The notes under the pieces are model-generated. The model searched no databases. It was not told the origin of the DNA and worked only from the letters and a program-made list of their open reading frames with translations. Shown in pieces: positions 6,649-10,727 of a DNA stretch of 10,727 nt (positions within the stretch are counted from its first letter, which is position 1; each line of letters opens with the position of its first letter). A program made the position numbers and the translations under genes. The stretch lies in assembly GCA_023428865.1 (NCBI GenBank), contig JAEYWT010000410.1, positions 1 through 10,727 on the forward strand. Direction: 5' to 3'. This stretch comes from Bacteroidota bacterium. GTDB lineage: Bacteria; Bacteroidota; Bacteroidia; Flavobacteriales_F; PHOS-HE28.

Positions 6649-7536
6649 ATGAGGCAATACCTGACCCCGCTCCTGACCTTGGTGGTCCCGATCGTACTTT
6701 CCGCGCAGTCGACCCAGTTCCTGAGCGGTTCATTGACGATCGCTGAGGGCACCTCCCTGCGTTTCCAGGGCCCTGGCGAATTGGTGATACAGCCTGGCGC
6801 TGCGATCATCAACCATGGTGTGATCGACTTGGGTGACGCGACGATACTGATGGAGCCGGTCGGCGCACCCATTACCGGAGGTGGTTCGGAAACTGCGACC
6901 TTGAACGGTTCTGGACCTTGGAACTCCGTAGAACCTGGTGGACTCGGACTGACCCTTAGCGCGGGTGAGTTAGAGGGTCCATTAACGGTAACCCGTGGGC
7001 ATGGACCGCGCAGCTTTCCGGAAGGAGACCAAAGTGTCGCACGATGGTTCGCGATCGATGCACCGAACGATCCTGTGAGCGAAGTGATCATCAGCATGCG
7101 CTATGACCCCACCGAACTGAACGGCTTGAGCCCTGAGAACCTTGGGCTTTTCCGCAGCGAGACCGTGGATGGCCCGTGGGCTGCTATCACAAGCACCAAC
7201 AATGGGGGGGCTTCCACGGTGAGCGGGACATTGGCCACCGCCACGAACCACCTGACGGCATTCGATGCGAACGCCCCAACGGCTTCGCCATACCTTTTTG
7301 CCACCGGGGATCTGCGGGTTTGGCCCACGCTTGCTTGTTGCGAGGTGATGGTTCAAGCCCAGAACGGTCTTGTTCTGAACGACCTGGAGATATTCGATGC
7401 CGTTGGTCGACTGCAACGGACATCGACCACCGCTTCTTCGGATCAACTTGCAGTGATCGATGTCAGCGGTTTGGCCCGTGGCATTCACCACTTGCGCGTG
7501 AACAGGCAGGTAACGATCAAGGTGATCAAGGAATGA
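6649..7536 (+). CDS. Secreted protein with T9SS type A C-terminal sorting domain
   Basis: 295 residues. A signal peptide (MRQYLTPLLTLVVPIVLSAQ) covers 1-20. Residues 25-90 are short hydrophobic strands alternating with Gly/Asn turns (ELVIQPGAAIINHGVIDLG), like the edge-on beta-helix lead-ins of Bacteroidota surface proteins. A middle beta domain (about 130-205) carries R-Y-D-P-T-E-L-N-G-L (151-160), common in such cargo proteins. From about 220 the type A sorting domain follows: LRVWP (222-226), LEIFDAVGRLQ (246-256), VIDVSGLARGIHHLRV (269-284) and a final K-V-I-K-E. It should cross the outer membrane through T9SS and be attached or released. The usual P-N-P after the first strand is W-P-T-L-A-C-C, with an odd Cys pair. 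Its stop overlaps the start of the next gene (ATGA at 7533-7536), so the two are translationally coupled. Confidence 0.8.
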   Translation: MRQYLTPLLTLVVPIVLSAQSTQFLSGSLTIAEGTSLRFQGPGELVIQPGAAIINHGVIDLGDATILMEPVGAPITGGGSETATLNGSGPWNSVEPGGLGLTLSAGELEGPLTVTRGHGPRSFPEGDQSVARWFAIDAPNDPVSEVIISMRYDPTELNGLSPENLGLFRSETVDGPWAAITSTNNGGASTVSGTLATATNHLTAFDANAPTASPYLFATGDLRVWPTLACCEVMVQAQNGLVLNDLEIFDAVGRLQRTSTTASSDQLAVIDVSGLARGIHHLRVNRQVTIKVIKE

Positions 7537-8321
7537 AGCGGAGATCACTTGTTCTGGCTGGCCTGTTGCCACTGCTCGTACACGCCCAGCTGGTGCTTCC
7601 TGGAAGGCTGCAATTGACCGGGTCGGATGGTGCTGAGCGGCAAGTTACAGGTCTTGCCGACCCTGCCCAAGGAGATGGTGCGGTGAGCCTGGATGCGGCT
7701 CGCAGCGGCGTGCTGAACACCACCACTACCATTGGATCAGTTGTACTGGAAGGCCAACTTGTTCCGGCCCCTACTGCGATACTGCCTGGCATGCTCATCA
7801 CCATCATCCCGACCGGATCCAACGCAGATGGTGCTTCGCTGGCCTTGAACGGCTACGGTCCGTACCCGCTGGTGAAATGGGGCGGTGTACCGGTGGACAG
7901 TGCCGACCTTCCCATCGGGGTTCCGAACCGGCTGCTCTTCGACGGGGCGCGCTACCATGTGTTGCATGTGGGAAGTCGACCCTGTCCTGCCGGATCGAGA
8001 CCGGGTGGTGCGCTATTCTGTATCGAGGACTCAACAAGCGCTGAGGGCTCCATCCAATCCAGCATGATCGCTTGTGAGGCACGCGGTGGTCGCCTATGCT
8101 CCTATGCGGAATGGACCAGCGCCTGCAGGCGTTTGCCTCAATTCCTTTCCACCGTAAGTGTGTTCGAGTGGGTGGACGACGCTGCCAATAATTCTGCTGA
8201 CGGCAAAGTGGTTGGGTCCGGGTACAGTGGTCCGGAGGCTGTCCCGGGCAACGCCTGCGAATTCGGAAGTACCGTTCAACCCCAGACCATACAGCGGTTC
8301 CGCTGCTGCTACACGCGATGA
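7533..8321 (+). CDS. Paralog A: secreted tail-fibre-like plus eight-Cys FGE/lectin-like protein
   Basis: 262 residues. The signal peptide (MKRRSLVLAGLLPLLVHA) is cut near residue 18-19. Residues 20-147 form an N-terminal module whose second half (NADGASLALNGYGP at 97-110, then VKWGGVP, DLPIGVPNRL, FDG, HVLHV) follows the repeat pattern of phage tail fibres (N-x-G-A-x-L-x-L-N-G-L-G-x-x-P...YDG-x-x-F-Q-L). The C-terminal module (151-262) has cysteines at 151, 163, 181, 189, 198, 242, 258 and 259, with GGRLCSYAEW (185-194), SAC (196-198), FEWVDD (211-216) and the ending RFRCC-Y-T-R. This resembles a minimal FGE-sulfatase/C-type-lectin-fold domain, too short for a full FGE enzyme, so a binding role is more likely. 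There is no T9SS sorting domain. The start at 7533 was chosen because it opens on the signal peptide and overlaps the upstream stop as ATGA. Closest to paralog D. I do not recognise a named family. Confidence 0.75.
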   Translation: MKRRSLVLAGLLPLLVHAQLVLPGRLQLTGSDGAERQVTGLADPAQGDGAVSLDAARSGVLNTTTTIGSVVLEGQLVPAPTAILPGMLITIIPTGSNADGASLALNGYGPYPLVKWGGVPVDSADLPIGVPNRLLFDGARYHVLHVGSRPCPAGSRPGGALFCIEDSTSAEGSIQSSMIACEARGGRLCSYAEWTSACRRLPQFLSTVSVFEWVDDAANNSADGKVVGSGYSGPEAVPGNACEFGSTVQPQTIQRFRCCYTR

Positions 8322-9091
8322 GAACGAGAGCTTTCCTCCTTGGCCAATTGATCGCTCTTGGCGCAACCGCGCAGGTGGAACTGGACCGACCGCTGCAGTT
8401 CAATGGGTCTGATGCCGATCGTTCGATAACAGGGCTAGCCGCTCCGTTGGCTCAGGATGCCACCATCACGGTAGAAGCCTCCCTCATCGGCACGACCACC
8501 TGGGCTGAAGCGACTTCGACAGGCATGGCCATCAACCTCCAGCCCACGGCACCATTGACCAGCTATCGAGACGGCCTTCTCCTTCGTTTCATTGCACCTG
8601 CCAACGTACACGGAGCCACTGCCATACTGAGCTGTACGGGACTGCCCAGCCTTCCCATCCAGCGACCCGATGGCTTGCCGCCTGCTTTGGGCCAGATCAG
8701 GGAAGGTGTACTGACCGAAGTGATCCTAGCAGGTGAGCGGTGGATACTGACCAACCGCATGGAAACCGGATGTCCGAGCGGAACCATCGCCATTGGTGAT
8801 CGTCTTTGCATACAGGCAGCGGATGTGGGCAACCTATTCTACTACCCTGCTGCGGACAGATGCAACGCACTAGGAGGACGGCTGTGCAAGTGGGATGAAT
8901 TCTACTTGGCCTGCACCCAATATGCCTCGCAAATGACCGGCTTGCACGATGCTTGGGAATGGATCGATGATACCACCAACCATTTCCACACCATGGTTCA
9001 AGTAGGCGCCACGACCTGCACCTCTCAGCGCTGGGCCAATCCGCAAAGTGTAACCCTTGGCCACTCTCGGTGCTGCTTTTCCCCTCGCTGA
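8318..9091 (+). CDS. Paralog B: secreted tail-fibre-like plus eight-Cys FGE/lectin-like protein, divergent N-module
   Basis: 257 residues, with a signal peptide at about 1-18 (MRTRAFLLGQLIALGATA). It opens like its neighbours (VELDRPLQFNGSDADRSITGL, split at 20-28 and 29-40) but the N-module has drifted furthest from the tail-fibre pattern: N97, HGATAIL, C-T-G-L-P and ILAGERWIL can still be aligned. The C-module has the same eight cysteines (152, 164, 182, 190, 199, 234, 252, 253) plus an extra C106 in the N-module. Landmarks are GGRLCKWDEF (186-195), L-A-C (197-199), AWEWIDD (212-218) and a final HSRCCFSPR. The E-W of the FGE-like motif is E-F here, as in paralog C. It starts inside the stop of paralog A (ATGA, 8318-8321) and is followed with zero gap by paralog C. 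Binding or structural role inferred, not shown. Confidence 0.72.
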   Translation: MRTRAFLLGQLIALGATAQVELDRPLQFNGSDADRSITGLAAPLAQDATITVEASLIGTTTWAEATSTGMAINLQPTAPLTSYRDGLLLRFIAPANVHGATAILSCTGLPSLPIQRPDGLPPALGQIREGVLTEVILAGERWILTNRMETGCPSGTIAIGDRLCIQAADVGNLFYYPAADRCNALGGRLCKWDEFYLACTQYASQMTGLHDAWEWIDDTTNHFHTMVQVGATTCTSQRWANPQSVTLGHSRCCFSPR

Positions 9092-9877
9092 ATGCCACGT
9101 AGAACCATCACATTCGTCCTCGCTGTATTGTTGTACGGTGGAGCTGATGCGCAGGTAAGCTTGGACAAACCCTTGCGCCTGACCGGAAGTGGACCTACGC
9201 AACGCCAGATCACCGGCCTGCAGATATCCAACGAACCAGGAGCCGTGCTCACAGCCGATGTGGAACAACGCGGGGCTTTCAGGCTGACAACACCATCGGC
9301 TGGCACTACATGGTCCGCTGGACTGAGCGCGTTGATCAACGCTCCCGCCGCCGGTCTTCACGTGGTGGTAAGCAGCCCTGTTCCAACACCAGGAAGTATC
9401 TCAGTGGTCGTGAACGGTCACGGTCCATACCTGCTACTGGACGGGGATGGACAGCCTGTGGATGGTGAACTGATCGCCGAGGGTACGATGCTTTCGATCG
9501 TTCATGATGGAACTGCGTTCCGCCTCCTTAACGGTGGTGTGGCACCAAGACACCCCTGTGCCCCTGGAACGGTGCAAGTGAATGATGCCTACTGCATCAG
9601 CGAGAACGAGTATCCAGCTTCGGACTTCTTTGCTGCGGTAACCACCTGTGGTGATCTTGGACTTCGCCTTTGTGGGTGGGGTGAATTCGTGGCCGCATGC
9701 CAGCGCGCCGGCACGATCGGTATGTTGGACGGGACCAACAACTGGGAGTGGACCAACGATGCATCCAACGAGAATGGTAGCGCCCGGATCGTCGGTGCAG
9801 GAAGCTGCCTGAGTGCGGGAAATTCCATCGTGGTGAACAGCACTATTCGGAACTTCCATTGTTGTTATTCCAGATGA
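9092..9877 (+). CDS. Paralog C: secreted tail-fibre-like plus eight-Cys FGE/lectin-like protein
   Basis: 261 residues. The signal peptide (MPRRTITFVLAVLLYGGADA) covers 1-20. The N-module (21-149) has an opening like paralog B (VSLDKPLRLTGS), a segment V-V-V-N-G-H-G-P-Y (105-113), and H-D-G-T-A-F-R-L-L (138-146), the tail-fibre-like YDG-x-x-F-Q-L position. The C-module has cysteines 156, 168, 186, 194, 203, 239, 257 and 258. Landmarks are DLGLRLCGWGEF (188-199), AAC (201-203), NNWEWTNDASN (216-226) and NFHCCYSR at the end. Y-C-I-S-E-N-E-Y (167-174) echoes the F-C-I-D-x-Y-E motif of Cys-rich FGE-sulfatase proteins. Starts directly after the stop of B with no spacer. Same subtype as B, by the C5-C6 spacing and the M-L-D-G/M-T-G-L ... 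W-E-W segment. No T9SS sorting domain. Confidence 0.73.
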   Translation: MPRRTITFVLAVLLYGGADAQVSLDKPLRLTGSGPTQRQITGLQISNEPGAVLTADVEQRGAFRLTTPSAGTTWSAGLSALINAPAAGLHVVVSSPVPTPGSISVVVNGHGPYLLLDGDGQPVDGELIAEGTMLSIVHDGTAFRLLNGGVAPRHPCAPGTVQVNDAYCISENEYPASDFFAAVTTCGDLGLRLCGWGEFVAACQRAGTIGMLDGTNNWEWTNDASNENGSARIVGAGSCLSAGNSIVVNSTIRNFHCCYSR

Positions 9878-9893
9878 GGTTTGGCAGATGAGG
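9871..9893 (+). repeat. 14-bp tandem duplication across the C/D gene junction
   Basis: CAGATGAGG occurs at 9871-9879 and again at 9885-9893, with a 14-base period. The first copy contains the stop of paralog C (TGA 9875-9877), overlapped by an ATG at 9874. That ATG opens a five-codon frame (M-R-F-G-R) whose stop (TGA 9889-9891) overlaps the start of paralog D (ATG 9888). Removing one 14-base unit would make C and D overlap as ATGA with D reading M-R-S-P-W unchanged. The structure is read directly; its history is inferred. Confidence 0.7.
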
Positions 9894-10721
9894 TCTCCAT
9901 GGATGTTCGGCAGATCACGAAGGGCGCGTTCCAATGCGGGCCTGATGCTCGTGTTCTCGTTCGTCGTTCCATTTTGTTCACAAGCCCAATTGGAGGTGGG
10001 AGTACCGCTGATACTCGTGGCCCCCTCCTCTTCGGACCGCCAGGTAACTGGCTTAGGTGAGCCGGTGCAACCGAGTGATGCCGTAAGCCTGGATGCGGCG
10101 AGACGGGAAAGCTATTCGACCACTTTCGTTACGGGGACCTCAGCACTTTTGGGTGATCTTACGCCTGCACCAGGCGGCTATGTACCGGGAATGATGGTCA
10201 CGATCGTGCCCATTTCGATAAACGCTGATGGTGCCACCTTGGACTTGAATGGGCTTGGCCCCCGCCCCATCGTAAAAGCAGGTGGAGCACCACTTTCCTT
10301 CGGTGATCTGCGACCACAAGTACCGGCGAGACTTGCTTACGATGGTGACTCCTTCCAACTGGTCAGCGGCACCGGACTTCCCTGCATGGCTGGCTTTCTT
10401 ACGATCAACCGGGGCTATTGCATTGCAGTAGATCCCTTCGAAGCCACCAGCTTCTTCAATGCCGTTACGACTTGTTCCGACCTCGGGGCGCGGCTTTGCA
10501 CGATCAGCGAATGGAGCCATGCCTGCCGCACGGTCCAAGGTTTCTTCGCCACGGTGGTAGAAGCTGAATGGGTAGACCATGCCGCGAACAACAACACCGG
10601 CGCAAAACTTGTGGGACACGGCATTGATGGCGGAGCCGGAGGAGCGGGTTCAGGATGTGAGTATGGTGGACAGGATGCTTCGAACACCAACCATCGGTTC
10701 CGATGCTGCGCCAACCGTTGA
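9888..10721 (+). CDS. Paralog D: secreted tail-fibre-like plus eight-Cys FGE/lectin-like protein
   Basis: 277 residues. The N-terminus is longer and more basic than in A-C (MRSPWMFGRSRRARSNAG) before the hydrophobic core LMLVFSFVVPFCSQAQ, so the signal peptide probably ends near 33. Met20 is a possible alternative start. The N-module shows the clearest tail-fibre-like pattern of the four: NADGATLDLNGLGPRPI (112-128), AGGAPLSFGDL (131-141), YDGDSFQL (151-158). The C-module has cysteines 166, 178, 196, 204, 213, 257, 273 and 274, with DLGARLCTISEW (198-209), H-A-C (211-213), AEWVDHAANNN (226-236), a Gly-rich loop (247-256) and the ending HRFRCCANR. TISEW is close to the TEAEW of FGE-sulfatase proteins. 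Closest to paralog A in both modules. It starts 10 bases after paralog C and ends six bases before the window edge, so any further copies are out of view. Confidence 0.75.
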   Translation: MRSPWMFGRSRRARSNAGLMLVFSFVVPFCSQAQLEVGVPLILVAPSSSDRQVTGLGEPVQPSDAVSLDAARRESYSTTFVTGTSALLGDLTPAPGGYVPGMMVTIVPISINADGATLDLNGLGPRPIVKAGGAPLSFGDLRPQVPARLAYDGDSFQLVSGTGLPCMAGFLTINRGYCIAVDPFEATSFFNAVTTCSDLGARLCTISEWSHACRTVQGFFATVVEAEWVDHAANNNTGAKLVGHGIDGGAGGAGSGCEYGGQDASNTNHRFRCCANR

Positions 10722-10727
10722 TCACAC

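Noticed and set aside
7176..7532. Upstream extension of paralog A by 119 residues
   Set aside because: It overlaps the T9SS cargo gene in a different frame. The signal peptide starts at methionine 7533, which also gives the ATGA overlap seen at the next junction.
9434..9934. 166-residue minus-strand frame under paralog C
   Set aside because: It is antisense to a paralog with eight conserved cysteines and a signal peptide, and has no recognisable feature of its own.
9945..9989. Possible lipobox in paralog D (cysteine 30 in the signal peptide)
   Set aside because: The residues before the cysteine are V-P-F, which do not fit the lipobox pattern, and the other paralogs have no cysteine there.
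7983..10715. The paralogs as functional formylglycine-generating or EgtB/PvdO-type enzymes
   Set aside because: The C-module is only about 110 residues, well under half a full FGE domain, and lacks the N-terminal M-G-x-x-x-x-x-x-E-x-P region. Only the RLC..EW..AC and terminal CC portions are similar.

Overview
The window looks like a chromosomal segment of a moderately GC-rich member of Bacteroidota, probably Flavobacteriales. This is inferred from a DUF6089-type outer-membrane barrel, a type IX secretion (T9SS) type A C-terminal sorting domain, TAnnTTTG promoter cores, and few Shine-Dalgarno sites. Genes are densely packed: no gene-free stretch exceeds about 120 bases. No RNA gene, CRISPR array, insertion sequence, transposase, integrase or reverse transcriptase was recognised.

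Layout. Bases 1-878 (+) hold the 3' part of an outer-membrane beta-barrel gene, followed by a hairpin terminator. Bases 984-6573 (-) hold five genes read leftwards. In order of transcription they are a small four-helix membrane protein, a CotH-family protein, an O-antigen ligase/polymerase-type membrane protein, a secreted and C-terminally anchored metallophosphoesterase-like protein with degenerate metal sites, and an extended SDR nucleotide-sugar epimerase/decarboxylase. Together they suggest assembly or decoration of a surface glycan. Bases 6574-6648 form a compact divergent control region with a perfect 18-bp palindrome and a Bacteroidota-type -7 box facing each way.

Bases 6649-10721 (+) form a tight five-gene unit with ATGA overlaps or gaps of 0-10 bases. 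It starts with a T9SS cargo protein. Four paralogous secreted proteins follow, here named A (7533-8321), B (8318-9091), C (9092-9877) and D (9888-10721). Each has a signal peptide, an N-terminal module resembling phage tail-fibre repeats, and a C-terminal module of about 110 residues. That module has eight cysteines in an almost invariant spacing and resembles a shrunken FGE-sulfatase/C-type-lectin-fold domain (RLC..EW..AC and a terminal CC). The paralogs form two subtypes, A with D and B with C. I do not recognise this tandem system as a named one; it is the main point of interest. The array may continue past the right edge.

How the genes may work together (inference): the left operon builds or modifies a surface polysaccharide, and the right operon exports a T9SS cargo protein with a set of disulfide-stabilised, binding-type proteins. 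The shared divergent promoter region raises the possibility of co-regulation.
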